Assembly (NCBI RefSeq): GCF_004352825.1
Contig: NZ_SJRW01000001.1
Coordinates: 620,001 to 684,000, forward strand
Reading direction: 5' to 3'
Origin: Luteimonas arsenica
GTDB lineage: Bacteria > Pseudomonadota > Gammaproteobacteria > Xanthomonadales > Xanthomonadaceae
Length of the DNA stretch: 64,000 nt
Positions 11,756 through 21,631 of the stretch are shown one piece after another; position 1 is the first letter of the stretch, and the number at the start of each line of letters is the position of its first letter. The notes under the pieces are model-generated. The model was not told the DNA's origin. It saw only the letters and a list, made by a program, of their open reading frames with translations, and ran no database searches. Both the position numbers and the translations under genes were made by a program.

Positions 11756-13864
11756 TCAGGACCGGACCTCGCCCGGCGCCGGCACGAGCGCGATGCGTTC
11801 GACCTCGATCACTTCGGTGTGGTCCAGCCATACCCGGATCACCAGGTCTTCCGCGGCCGAATCCAGCCGGAGCGGCAGGCCGACGTGGCCGCCGCGGCCG
11901 CGTGGTTCGACCTGGACCCATTCGCGGGCGCGGATGACCTTGCCATCGTCGGAGACCGCTTCCAGCCAGAAGGCACTGCCCGGCGGGCTGCGGGTGCGCA
12001 GCTGCAGTTCGTACTCGCCGGCGGCCACCGGCCGGCGCTCCAGATTCAGCGGCCGACGCGGACGCGGGCGCTCGTCGGCGACCGTCTCCAGCGGCGCATC
12101 GACCTGGATCCCCTGCTGCAGCTGCCAGTCCGGGTAAAGGGTCAGGCCGTTGCCGCGGTCCACCACCACCGCGCACCACTCGCCGCTGGAGGGATCGTCC
12201 AGGAACGCGGTGCAGCGGTCGACGTAGGCCAAGATGTTGTCCGGGTCGCTGTCGTTGAACTGGCGCGGCGCATCCTCCAGCACGATCGACTTGATGTTCC
12301 AGCCGGTGTCGTACTCCAGCATCACCGGCGGGCGGATCCGCTGCAGGCCGGCCACCACCTGGTCGTCCTCGATCCGCAGCGTGCGGGTCTCGGTACCGGT
12401 CCACAGCTGGCGGGCGAAGCCCAGGTACAGCGGATAGCGCTCGCCGTCGTCGGTGAGCGCGGCGATGCTCGCGCTGGGCTTCGGTGCCGGTGACAGCAGC
12501 GAGCGGCCGAAGCCGAGTTTCTCCAGCTTCGGCTCGAGCAGTTGCAGCAGGGTCGCGCCCGAATCCAGGGTGCTCCCGGTGCTTGCCAGTTGCCGCGGGG
12601 GCAGGCCGGTGCCCAGGAACAGCAGCAGGTTCTCGCGCTCCAGCCCGGCCAGCACGTGGCTGAGGTCGTTGGGCATGGCCAGGTGGTCGGATGCCAGCAC
12701 GATCAGGGTGTCGTCGGCGTAGTCGCTCTGGCGGATCCTGTCGATCAGCCCGGTAATCAGCCGGTCGGTGCAGGCCAGCGCGTTCAGCAGGCCGATGTCG
12801 CCGTGCCGGCTTTCGTAGCGGACATCGCGGCAGGCTACGGGGAGGTGCCCGGCGGGATGGTGGGTATCCATGGTCAGTGCGGTCAGCATGAACGGCTGGC
12901 CGGCGGCGGACAGCCGCAGGAAGTCGTCGAACACGTCGTCCAGCAGGACGTCGTCGTGCACGCCCCAGTTGGAGAAATGCTTGCGCGCGACCCCGCTGGC
13001 GCGGAAGTGGCGCTGGTCCTTGACCGCGTCGAAGCCATGGCTGGCGAGGAACTTGTCCTTGGCGGCGAACGCGGAATCCGCGCCGCCGCTGAAATGCAGC
13101 GCATACCCCTGCTGCTTGAGGTAGTCGCTCAGGCAGTGTGCGCCTGGCAGGAACGTGTCCATCCGCCCCATGCTGTTCTCGTCGCCGCGGGCGGTGGTCA
13201 GCGGTACGCCGCACAGCGACGCCACCATGCCCGCGATGGTCCAGCCGCTGCCGGCGGGCGAGGCGATGCCGCGGAAGTCCAGGGCTTCGCCGGCCAGGCG
13301 TGACAGGTTCGGCATCAACCCCGGAAAAGCTTCCGCATCCAGATAGGTCCGTTCCAGGCTTTCGCCGTAGATCCAGACGATGTTCTTTCGCTCGCGCAGG
13401 GGATGGGCGGGCACCACGTATTCGGAGGCGACACGGGTGGGGTCGACTGGCCGCGAATCGCGGTAAAGGCGCAGTGTGTCGTTGGCCAGCGGATTGCCCA
13501 GCGCGGCGATGGCGAAGACCGTCGCGAAGACCGCGATTGTGCTCCTGCCGCGCCACCGCAGTGGAGGCTGCGCCAGGCGCATCCGCAACAGCGGCAGGAG
13601 CGACAGCAGCAACAGCGCGACCAGCCCCAGGATCGGCCGGGCAAAGTCACCGATGCCGGCGCCTTCGACGCCGCTGGCGAGGTGGTAGATCGTCGCGGCA
13701 TTGATGCCGTCGCCGCTGAGCTGGTCGACGAACCACCACAGGCTCAGGGCCAGCAGCAGCGCGCTGAGCAGTGCCGCTTGCGGCCGCGCGCGGCCGGGGG
13801 AGGCCAGCAGCAGCACCATCAGGAGAAGCAGGCAGGCGGCCAGCAGCCAGGCCGGCAGCGTCAC
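11756..13864 (-). CDS. OpgB-like phosphoglycerol transferase (alkaline phosphatase/sulfatase fold)
   Basis: Membrane-anchored transferase of the LTA-synthase/OpgB sulfatase-fold group, 702 residues. The N-terminus carries about four hydrophobic segments (for example WLLAACLLLLMVLLLA and ILGLVALLLLSLLPLL), then a periplasmic catalytic domain. NIVWIYGESLERTYLD holds the Glu and catalytic Thr region, followed by PNLSRLAGEALDF, GWTIAGMVASLCGVPL, VLASDHLAMPND and LFLGTGLPP. The pattern is closest to OpgB, which moves phosphoglycerol from phosphatidylglycerol to osmoregulated periplasmic glucans. A different acceptor such as LPS is possible. The start is a GTG at 13864. It is convergent with cysNC, with a 22-bp gap. 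Confidence 0.82.
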   Translation of the reverse strand: MTLPAWLLAACLLLLMVLLLASPGRARPQAALLSALLLALSLWWFVDQLSGDGINAATIYHLASGVEGAGIGDFARPILGLVALLLLSLLPLLRMRLAQPPLRWRGRSTIAVFATVFAIAALGNPLANDTLRLYRDSRPVDPTRVASEYVVPAHPLRERKNIVWIYGESLERTYLDAEAFPGLMPNLSRLAGEALDFRGIASPAGSGWTIAGMVASLCGVPLTTARGDENSMGRMDTFLPGAHCLSDYLKQQGYALHFSGGADSAFAAKDKFLASHGFDAVKDQRHFRASGVARKHFSNWGVHDDVLLDDVFDDFLRLSAAGQPFMLTALTMDTHHPAGHLPVACRDVRYESRHGDIGLLNALACTDRLITGLIDRIRQSDYADDTLIVLASDHLAMPNDLSHVLAGLERENLLLFLGTGLPPRQLASTGSTLDSGATLLQLLEPKLEKLGFGRSLLSPAPKPSASIAALTDDGERYPLYLGFARQLWTGTETRTLRIEDDQVVAGLQRIRPPVMLEYDTGWNIKSIVLEDAPRQFNDSDPDNILAYVDRCTAFLDDPSSGEWCAVVVDRGNGLTLYPDWQLQQGIQVDAPLETVADERPRPRRPLNLERRPVAAGEYELQLRTRSPPGSAFWLEAVSDDGKVIRAREWVQVEPRGRGGHVGLPLRLDSAAEDLVIRVWLDHTEVIEVERIALVPAPGEVRS

Positions 13865-14147
13865 GCTTCGTCACTCCGGCCGCGCGCGTTCGGCAGTGGG
13901 GAGTGGGCATCGACAACAGTGGATCCCGCTCGGTACGTCATGCCGGAAGCCGCCTTCGTTCACGAAAGCTCGACAGGCTGCCAGCCGTTTCCTGAATGGA
14001 ATGTGGTTTGCGGCGGCGGAGTTCGCGGTTCAACCGGAGGGTGGAGGCATGGCCACGCGATAGACATGCCAGGACGGGAATCCTTCATCCAGGGTGGGCA
14101 GTGCAGCCTTTCCCGAAGCGCTCGTCCCCGGATCTGGGCGAAGAACC
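13865..14147. other. Intergenic stretch without a recognisable gene
   Basis: About 280 bp upstream of the OpgB-like gene (reading leftwards) and before the terminator of the GlsB-type gene. I find no tRNA fold, no convincing coding frame with a ribosome binding site, and no repeat. It should hold the promoter of the OpgB-like gene, but I cannot point to one. Confidence 0.5.
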
Positions 14148-14175
14148 AAAAAAAGCCGGGAAAACCCGGCTTTTT
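14148..14175 (-). terminator. Rho-independent terminator of the GlsB-type gene
   Basis: An 11-12 bp stem, AAAAAGCCGGG/CCCGGCTTTTT with loop AAAA, begins 18 bp after the stop at 14194. On the minus strand the GC stem is followed by a run of seven T, the classic terminator layout. It could also work in the other direction. Confidence 0.9.
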
Positions 14176-14193
14176 CATTGGTGGGGCCCGGAC

Positions 14194-14469
14194 TCAGCGC
14201 CGCCTGCGCTTGCCGTTGATCGCTTCCGCGATGAACAGGATCACGATCGCGCCGACCAGCGAGGCGATGAAGCCGACCTTCTCGCCTTCCGCGTACCAGC
14301 CCAGCAGGCGCCCGATCCAGCCGGCGAACAGCGCGCCCACGATGCCGAGCACCACGGTGAGGATGATGCCGATGTCCTGCTTGCCGGGCTTGATCAGGCG
14401 CGCGAGCACGCCGACCACGAAGCCCACCAGGATGATCCAGAGCCAGCTGCCGCCGAATACACCTTCCAT
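14194..14469 (-). CDS. GlsB/YeaQ/YmgE family small membrane protein
   Basis: A 91-residue inner-membrane protein with three hydrophobic segments: LWIILVGFVVGVLARLI, DIGIILTVVLGIVGALFAGW and FIASLVGAIVILFIAEAI. Gly-rich turns and the segment PGKQDIGI with a basic C-terminal tail (NGKRRRR) fit the transglycosylase-associated family. Members are linked to general stress responses in other bacteria; biochemical function is unknown. It is monocistronic, ending in a strong terminator. Confidence 0.9.
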   Translation of the reverse strand: MEGVFGGSWLWIILVGFVVGVLARLIKPGKQDIGIILTVVLGIVGALFAGWIGRLLGWYAEGEKVGFIASLVGAIVILFIAEAINGKRRRR

Positions 14470-14519
14470 GACGCCCCCTCTTGCGTGGATGATCCGCCGA
14501 GCTTAGCAGGGGCCGGACT

Positions 14520-16028
<1,509 letters not shown>

Positions 16029-16228
16029 GGCGGAACCCCTGTGTTCGGCTGTGAACCCTTGATTCTACGCCTCTCGCGTCAGGGTTTCCGGACGCGGGCA
16101 CGCGCAGCGCGCCGGGGCGCGGACGGGTGGCATGGCGATGCCGGTGCCTGGCGGCTGCGGTCGAGACTGGCCCTGCCGGTGCCAGGACGGCCCGGCTGCA
16201 ACGGCATCCACAACGCAAGGAGAGCGTC

Positions 16229-16606
16229 ATGATTCCCCTGAAATCCGTGCTTGCAACCGTGCTCGCGTCGCTGCTTTTCGCTGGCAGCGCCTTCGCCAGC
16301 GAGAAGGTCAACATCAACACCGCCGACGCCGCCGCCATCGAGCGCACGCTGGTCAACATCGGCATGTCCAAGGCCGAGGCGATCGTCGCCTACCGCCAGG
16401 CCAACGGTGCCTTCAAGAGCGCCGACGAGCTGGTCAACGTCAAGGGCGTGGGCCTTAAGACGGTGGAGCGCAATCGTGATCGCATCGTGGTCGGTGCTGC
16501 CGCGCCCGCCAGGCCTGCAGCCGCCGCGAAAAAGCCGGCCGCAAGCGCGCCGGCCGCGGCAAAGCCCGCTGCGGCGAAGCCTGCTGCCGCCGCCGGGAGG
16601 CCCTGA
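16229..16606 (+). CDS. ComEA-like helix-hairpin-helix DNA-binding protein
   Basis: Secreted or periplasmic 125-residue protein. A signal peptide (MIPLKSVLATVLASLLFAGSAFA) is followed by a helix-hairpin-helix pair, VNINTADAAAIERTL and ADELVNVKGVGLKTVERNRDRI, as in ComEA. It ends in a low-complexity Ala/Pro/Lys tail of about 35 residues that may bind DNA or the envelope. ComEA proteins bind incoming DNA in transformation, and a role in natural competence is inferred. The ATG at 16229 follows an AAGGAGA ribosome binding site at 16217-16223. Confidence 0.88.
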   Translation: MIPLKSVLATVLASLLFAGSAFASEKVNINTADAAAIERTLVNIGMSKAEAIVAYRQANGAFKSADELVNVKGVGLKTVERNRDRIVVGAAAPARPAAAAKKPAASAPAAAKPAAAKPAAAAGRP

Positions 16607-16620
16607 GCCCGCCCGTCACG

Positions 16621-16644
16621 CCCTGGCGCATGGATGCGCCAGGG
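16621..16644. terminator. Palindromic hairpin after the comEA-like gene
   Basis: CCCTGGCGCAT and ATGCGCCAGGG form an 11-bp perfect inverted repeat with a 2-base centre, 14 bp after the stop. There is no T-tract, so it may act as a terminator or mRNA 3' end stabiliser. Confidence 0.5.
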
Positions 16645-16699
16645 AGGGCGGCGGCCATCGCTCCCGAAGCGATTGGCATCCGGCCACCGTCGCGGCCAG

Positions 16700-16723
16700 C
16701 CGGGGCGCAGGGACGCGCCCCGG
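16700..16723. repeat. Second hairpin upstream of hutD
   Basis: CCGGGGCGC / GCGCCCCGG, a 9-bp stem with a 6-base loop, lies 30 bp before the hutD start. Very GC-rich; a terminator remnant or a 5'UTR structure. Confidence 0.4.
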
Positions 16724-16753
16724 TCGCCGCTTCCCCGGCGCTAGACTGCGGGC

Positions 16754-17365
16754 ATGTCCATCACCGCGGCCAGCGTCCGACACCTTCCGGCCAACGGCTA
16801 CCGCCGCCTGCGCTGGCGCAATGGCCTTGGCTGGACGCGCGAGATCCATGCCGCATCGGTCTCCGACGACGGTGGCGACGACTGGGACTGGCGGCTGTCG
16901 ATCGCCGAGATCGAGGCCGATGGGCCGTATTCGGCCTTTCCCGGCGTCGAGCGGGAGCAGGTCCTGCTGTCGGGCGAAGGCCTGGTGCTGGATTTCGGCC
17001 AGGGCGGCGAGCGCCTGCTGGAGCCACCGCACGGGCGGCAGCGCTTCGGCGGTGGCGATGCGCTGCTGGCGCGCCTTCACGCCGGCCGGGTCGAGGTGTT
17101 CAACCTGATGTGGCGTCCGGCGAAGGTGGCGGCGCAGCTGTGGCACCGGCCGCTGGTGGATTCGATGCTGCTGTTCGTCGATCCCGGCAGCACCTGGGCG
17201 GTGCACGTGATGGCAGGCCAGGCGATGCTTGATGGTGGCCGCGTGCTGCCGCTGCTGGAGAGGGGCGACAGCGCCCTGCTCGAGGCCCGCGAGGGCCGTG
17301 AACGGCACCTGCTGGAAGGCAGCGGCGACCTTCTGCTGGTGCGCGTGGAGCCGGTGGCTCAGTAG
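16754..17365 (+). CDS. hutD: HutD family protein
   Basis: HutD-type bicupin of 203 residues. The family is found with histidine utilisation genes and is thought to tune that pathway rather than catalyse a step. Characteristic segments are YRRLRWRNGLGWTREIH, WDWRLSIAEIEADGPYSAFPG and VFNLMWRP. No other hut gene is in the window, so this copy is an orphan here. Its stop overlaps the end of the convergent flavoprotein gene by seven bases. Confidence 0.9.
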   Translation: MSITAASVRHLPANGYRRLRWRNGLGWTREIHAASVSDDGGDDWDWRLSIAEIEADGPYSAFPGVEREQVLLSGEGLVLDFGQGGERLLEPPHGRQRFGGGDALLARLHAGRVEVFNLMWRPAKVAAQLWHRPLVDSMLLFVDPGSTWAVHVMAGQAMLDGGRVLPLLERGDSALLEAREGRERHLLEGSGDLLLVRVEPVAQ

Positions 17366-19053
17366 ACGTCGCGGCGGTAGTGGCCGGCGGCCAGCAGTTC
17401 GTCCACGCGCTCGCCGCCGAGGATGTCCCGCAACGCGGCGTCCACGCCCGGTGCCATGCCCTGCAGGCTGCCGCAGACCAGGATCGCGGCGCCGTCGTCG
17501 ACCCACTGCCGCAGGCGCGCGGACTCGGCGCGCAGCGCGTCCTGGACGTAGCCGCGGTGCACGGCTGCGCGTCCGCCACCCGTCGCGGCCGTGGGCAGGC
17601 CAGTGCCCTCGGGGTCACGGGAAAAGGCCAGGTCCAGGCGCGCCAGTCCGCCCGCGTCGAGCCACTGCAGGAGGTCTTCGCGCTGGTGGAAATCGCGGCT
17701 GGCGTGGCGCTCGCCAAACAGCAGCCAGTTGCGGTGGCGGCCCGCGGCGATGCGTTCGGCCAGGTGCGCGCGCAGCCCGGCGACGCCGGTGCCGTTGCCG
17801 ACCAGCACCAGCGGTGCGTCGGCGGCGGGCGCATGGAAGCCGGGGTTGGTGCGGATGCGCAGGTCGATCCTGCCGCCCTGCGGGGCGTGGTCGCACAGCC
17901 AGCCGCTGCCGATGCCGGGGCTGCCGTCGGGGCGCAGCATGCGCCGCAGCAGCAGGCGCAGGCTGCCTTCGCCGGGCACCGAGGCGATCGAGTATTCGCG
18001 TGCAGGCAGCGGCTGGAGGCGTCCTGCCAGCGCCCGGGCGTCGAGGCCGTCGACTTCGTCGGCGGCGGGGAGGTGGGAGCGCGAGAGCAGGTCGCGCAGG
18101 GTCGCGGGTGCATCGCCGGCGTCCACGCGGGCTTCGGGATCGAGTCCGGTCGCGGCGAGGAGGGCATCGACCGCGTCCGGCGCCTGGCGCGGCCCGATTT
18201 CGGCGATGTCGCCGGCATGCCAGTGCGCGCCACCTTCCGCCGGTGGCGACATGCGGACCTCGTACACCGCGCCGCCGGCGCTGCCGGGATTGAGTTCGCG
18301 GCGGCCGGCCAGCGTCCAGGCGGCGTACGCGGCGGGCGCCCAGTCGGGCAGTTCCGGCGCGCCGGCGACCACGCCCAGGTGGTGCTGCCAGTGGCGCAGC
18401 GCGGCCGGGTCGCCGTTGTCGACCTCGACGAGGTCGAACAGCGGGCTGGCGCCGGCGCCGCGCAGCCATTGGTCGAGCGCGTGGCCGAAGGCGCAGTAGT
18501 GGCGGTAGCTGCGGTCGCCGAGCGCGAGCACGGCGTAGCGCAGGTCGGGCAGGGTGGCACCGGCATGCATGGTGTCGCGGATGAAACCGGCGGCTGAGTC
18601 GGGGGCGTCGCCTTCGCCGGTGGTGCTGGCGATGAACAGGGCCTGCCGCGCGGCGGCCAGGGTGTCGGCATCCAGCGTCGAGATCGCGCGCAGGCGCGCG
18701 CGCCGGCCGGCGGCGCGCAGCGATTCGGCGGTGCGCTGGGCGAATTCGACCGCCTGGCCGGTCTGGCTGGCGTGGACGACGAGCCATTCGTCGGCGTCGG
18801 GGATGCCGGCTTCGGCCGCCTCGGCGGCGGCCTGCGCGCGTTCGCCGCGGCGCGCGCGCAGGAGCGTGGCCGCGCTGGCGCCGACATAGGCAATCCCCAG
18901 CAGGGCGGCCAGCCAGCCGTGGGCGGTCGTGGGTGCGCCCGGCCACCAGGCTTCGTCGTGCAGTGGCACGAAGGCCAGCGCCGCCATGGCCAGGGCGAGC
19001 AGGACGATGCCCTGCGCCGTGCGCGCGGTGCCGGAAGAGGCGGTGCCGCTCAC
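17359..19053 (-). CDS. Membrane-anchored flavodoxin/NADPH reductase (sulfite-reductase-alpha/CPR type)
   Basis: 564-residue diflavin reductase. Two hydrophobic segments at about residues 15-31 and 46-65 anchor it in the inner membrane. A flavodoxin domain follows with the FMN phosphate loop ASQTGQA (95-101), then STTGEGDAP and ALGDRSYRHYCAFG. The reductase half has the FAD motif REYSIAS, the NADPH loop GNGTGVAGLRAHL and FGERH. It should carry NADPH electrons from the cytosol to a membrane partner, most likely the PepSY protein encoded upstream. The GTG start at 19053 overlaps the apbE stop by four bases, making it the last gene of the cluster. An even longer upstream frame lies inside apbE and is rejected. 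Confidence 0.87.
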   Translation of the reverse strand: MSGTASSGTARTAQGIVLLALAMAALAFVPLHDEAWWPGAPTTAHGWLAALLGIAYVGASAATLLRARRGERAQAAAEAAEAGIPDADEWLVVHASQTGQAVEFAQRTAESLRAAGRRARLRAISTLDADTLAAARQALFIASTTGEGDAPDSAAGFIRDTMHAGATLPDLRYAVLALGDRSYRHYCAFGHALDQWLRGAGASPLFDLVEVDNGDPAALRHWQHHLGVVAGAPELPDWAPAAYAAWTLAGRRELNPGSAGGAVYEVRMSPPAEGGAHWHAGDIAEIGPRQAPDAVDALLAATGLDPEARVDAGDAPATLRDLLSRSHLPAADEVDGLDARALAGRLQPLPAREYSIASVPGEGSLRLLLRRMLRPDGSPGIGSGWLCDHAPQGGRIDLRIRTNPGFHAPAADAPLVLVGNGTGVAGLRAHLAERIAAGRHRNWLLFGERHASRDFHQREDLLQWLDAGGLARLDLAFSRDPEGTGLPTAATGGGRAAVHRGYVQDALRAESARLRQWVDDGAAILVCGSLQGMAPGVDAALRDILGGERVDELLAAGHYRRDVY

Positions 19054-20141
19054 TGTACGAGCCAGCGTTGGAAGGCCGCGGTGCAGCGTTCTTGAACGCC
19101 GTCCGCGGTGCGCACCACGAAGCGCGCGGCGATGTCGCGCGCTTCCGCCAGCGCGTATCCCTCGTCGGCGCCGAGCACGGTCAGGGCGGTTGCCCAGGCG
19201 TCCGCGGCCAGCGCGCGCTCGGCGACCACAGTGACCGCCGCGGGCGCGTGGTCGACGGGTGCGCCGCTGCGCGGTTCGATGGTGTGCGAATACAGGCGGC
19301 CGTCGTGTTCGAAGCGGTGCCAGTGGTCGCCGGAGGTGGCGACCGCGGCGTCGTCGAGGACCACGATGCAGGGCGGCTGCGTGCGTCGATCGGCAACGAT
19401 GCCCTCGCCACGGGCGTCGTCCGCATCGCGCCCGCCAGCGCCGTAGCCGTCCGGACCGCCGCCACCCCCGTGGTGGCCCCCGGGCAGGTCGGGCTCTTCT
19501 TCCGGCCAGGCTTCGGCCAGCACCTTCCACGCGCTGCCGTCGGGCTTGCGGCCGTAGCCGCGCAGTTCGCCGCCGACCTCGACCAGGGCCGCGGGCACGC
19601 CGCGCGCGCGCAGCCAGTCGACCACTGCATCCACGCCATGGCCCTTGGCGATGCCGGACAGGTCCAGGCCGACGCCGCCGGGCTGCAGTGCGCGCTGTCC
19701 TTCCACGTCGAGCTCGACCCGCCGCCAGCCCACGCGCGCGCGCGCGGCCGCGAGCGTGCCGGCATCGGGCACGCGGCCGCCATTGCCGCCCGCCCCGAAA
19801 CCCCAGGCCTCGACCAGCGGCCCGACCGTGGGATCGCAGGCGCCGGCGCTGTCGGCGGCGATCGCCAGCGCGTCGCGCAGCACGTCGAAGAACGGCTGTG
19901 GCAGCGCCTGCCAGCTGCCGGCCGGCGCCCGGTTGTAACGGCTGATGTCGGATTCGCGTTCCCAGGTGCTCATCTGCGCGACCACGCGATCCAGGCAGGC
20001 CTGGATGCCGTCGTGGATGGCATGCAGGTCGACGCCGGCAGGCGCCGACACCGAGGCCTGCCAGAGCGTGCCCATGGTGGCGCCGCCCAGCACGTGCACC
20101 GCGTGGGCGGGGCGCGCGCCGGTGGCGCCGGGCGCATCCAT
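19050..20141 (-). CDS. apbE: FAD:protein FMN transferase (ApbE)
   Basis: Attaches FMN covalently to a Thr/Ser of target proteins, using FAD. In 363 residues it shows GGATMGTLWQ at the start, the FAD-binding STWERESDISRYN, DLSGIAKGHGVDAVV, VEVGGELRGYG, ATSGDHWHRFE with SHTIEPRSG, and the metal-binding ADAWATAL near the end. Two oddities stand out. The N-terminus begins straight with the catalytic fold and has neither a signal peptide nor a lipobox, although most ApbE proteins are exported, and no in-frame start lies further upstream. A Gly/Asp/His-rich insertion of about 40 residues (GGHHGGGGGPDGYGAGG) splits the middle of the fold. The ATG shares one base with the DUF4198 stop. Confidence 0.93.
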   Translation of the reverse strand: MDAPGATGARPAHAVHVLGGATMGTLWQASVSAPAGVDLHAIHDGIQACLDRVVAQMSTWERESDISRYNRAPAGSWQALPQPFFDVLRDALAIAADSAGACDPTVGPLVEAWGFGAGGNGGRVPDAGTLAAARARVGWRRVELDVEGQRALQPGGVGLDLSGIAKGHGVDAVVDWLRARGVPAALVEVGGELRGYGRKPDGSAWKVLAEAWPEEEPDLPGGHHGGGGGPDGYGAGGRDADDARGEGIVADRRTQPPCIVVLDDAAVATSGDHWHRFEHDGRLYSHTIEPRSGAPVDHAPAAVTVVAERALAADAWATALTVLGADEGYALAEARDIAARFVVRTADGVQERCTAAFQRWLVQ

Positions 20142-21022
20142 TACTGCGGCAGGACTTCCAGGGTGGCGACGTAGCCCAGACGGCGACCGGTGGCCTGCGG
20201 CACGCTGGCCTTGTCGTCCTGGACGCTGGTTTCCAGCCAGTACATGCCGGCTTCCGGCCAGGTGACCTTCAGCAGGCCTTGGGCGTCGGTGGTCGCGGCG
20301 ATGTCGTCCTGGGCGTTGCGGTAGCGGGTGCCGCCGCGGACGATCTCGAACTCGAGGCCCGCCGCCGGCTGGCCGTCGACCAGGAAACGGAAGGTCGCCT
20401 CTTCGCCGGCGACGAGGTCGCTGGGATGGGTCACCGGCTCCATTTCGATGCCGCTGCCGGTGGGCGCGAGCGCGGTGGTGTCCGGCGCGCCGTTGGTGAC
20501 GAAGGTTTCCACGCGGCTGGCGGTCTGGGTGACCTGCAGGTTCCGTGCGTCCTGCGGCACCTTGGTCGCCAGGTCCTCGGGGGTGGCGTTGCGCAGGAAG
20601 CCGCCACGCGTTTCCGGCGGCGCGCCCGGGCCGCTGACCGGCTTGCCTTCGGCTTCGGCCTTCGCCTTGGCGGCCAGGCTTTCAGGCGTGTCCCAGCGTG
20701 CGGACATGCCGGAGTTGGCGTTGGCGATGCGGTAGGTGCCCTGCTGTTCGAGCTGCACGTCGAAGGTGCTGCGGTACTTGCCGACGCTGGTGTTCCTCAG
20801 CTCGACCTGGCTGCCGTCGGGTGCCGTGGCGGTGACGTTGTCCAGACGCATCGGGAAGTGGTCGGGGAAGAACAGCTGGTTGGAAATCGCGCCGTCGAAG
20901 GTCACCCACACGTCGGCACCGTTGACCACGGCCTGTGACGGGATGATCCACTGCTTGTGCGCGGACGCGGTCATGGGCAGCGCGGCGGCGAGCGCAAGCG
21001 CGAGTACGAGGGTCTTCTTCAT
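20141..21022 (-). CDS. DUF4198 domain periplasmic protein
   Basis: 293-residue exported protein. The signal peptide MKKTLVLALALAAALPMTASA precedes HKQWIIPSQAVVNGADVWVTFDGA, a His right at the mature N-terminus that is typical of DUF4198 and could bind metal. Two beta-rich, Ig-like regions follow, with QPAAGLEFEIVRGGTRYR and ATTDAQGLLKVTWPEAGMYWLE. DUF4198 proteins often sit with TonB receptors and are suspected metal or siderophore handlers; the exact role is unproven. The ATG at 21022 is chosen because it starts the signal peptide; an upstream in-frame start at 21121 is ignored. Confidence 0.9.
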   Translation of the reverse strand: MKKTLVLALALAAALPMTASAHKQWIIPSQAVVNGADVWVTFDGAISNQLFFPDHFPMRLDNVTATAPDGSQVELRNTSVGKYRSTFDVQLEQQGTYRIANANSGMSARWDTPESLAAKAKAEAEGKPVSGPGAPPETRGGFLRNATPEDLATKVPQDARNLQVTQTASRVETFVTNGAPDTTALAPTGSGIEMEPVTHPSDLVAGEEATFRFLVDGQPAAGLEFEIVRGGTRYRNAQDDIAATTDAQGLLKVTWPEAGMYWLETSVQDDKASVPQATGRRLGYVATLEVLPQ

Positions 21023-21092
21023 CGTCGGTCTCCGGAAAGGGTGGCGTGCGGTGTGATGCGGGGCTGGCCTGCGTGCTGCAGGGACGGCTGGT

Positions 21093-21608
21093 TCAGGGCT
21101 TGATGGCGAGGCTGACGGCACCGAGTTCGCTGTCGCCCTGGGCCTTGCCCGACTGCACGGCCTTCGCCGGCCAGTCGAAGGGCATCTTCAGCAGTTCGCG
21201 GCCGCCGACTTCGCGCACGGCTTCGACCACCACGGCGTAGCGGCCGGGGGCGAGGCCGGACAGGCGCGGGTCGCTGCCGTCGAACTTCAGCGCATGGCGG
21301 CCGGCCGGGCGCGTCGGCCCGGTCACGCCGTCGACCGGCAGCTGCTGCGTGCGCCCGGACTTGCGCCACCACTGGCGCAGGTCGGGCAGCCACTTGGTGC
21401 CATGGCCCTCGGCGGTGTCCTTCAGCATGTACCAGACCGCAAGGTCGGCGGCGGCCTTGCCGTCGGCACCTTCGACGTAGACCGCGACGTAGGGGCGGTG
21501 GTACTCGGCCACGGTCATGGACGGGATCTCGACCTCGACGGTCAGCTCCGCGGCGTACACCGGCGTGGCCAGCAGGCCGCCGAGGACGATGGTCAGGGGA
21601 ATGCGCAT
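21093..21608 (-). CDS. DUF2271 periplasmic protein, candidate flavinylated electron carrier
   Basis: 171-residue protein with a Sec signal peptide (MRIPLTIVLGGLLATPVYAA) and a beta-sandwich DUF2271 domain: YVAVYVEGADGK, LAVWYML, KWLPDLRQWWRKSG and PFDWPAKA. Residues 93-99 read D-G-V-T-G-P-T, close to the ApbE target pattern D-x-x-[ST]-G-A-[ST] in which the last Thr takes FMN; only the Ala is changed, to Pro. DUF2271 proteins are known to occur beside ApbE and PepSY genes, so a covalent FMN at Thr99 is inferred. The gene starts 23 bp after the PepSY stop. Confidence 0.88.
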   Translation of the reverse strand: MRIPLTIVLGGLLATPVYAAELTVEVEIPSMTVAEYHRPYVAVYVEGADGKAAADLAVWYMLKDTAEGHGTKWLPDLRQWWRKSGRTQQLPVDGVTGPTRPAGRHALKFDGSDPRLSGLAPGRYAVVVEAVREVGGRELLKMPFDWPAKAVQSGKAQGDSELGAVSLAIKP

Positions 21609-21631
21609 GTGTGGCCTCTCGGGATCGAAGG

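Noticed and set aside
13865-14147. Possible tRNA or small RNA in the largest gene-free stretch
   Set aside because: A GGTTCAA-like string occurs, but no acceptor stem or cloverleaf can be drawn around it, and there is no promoter-terminator pair.
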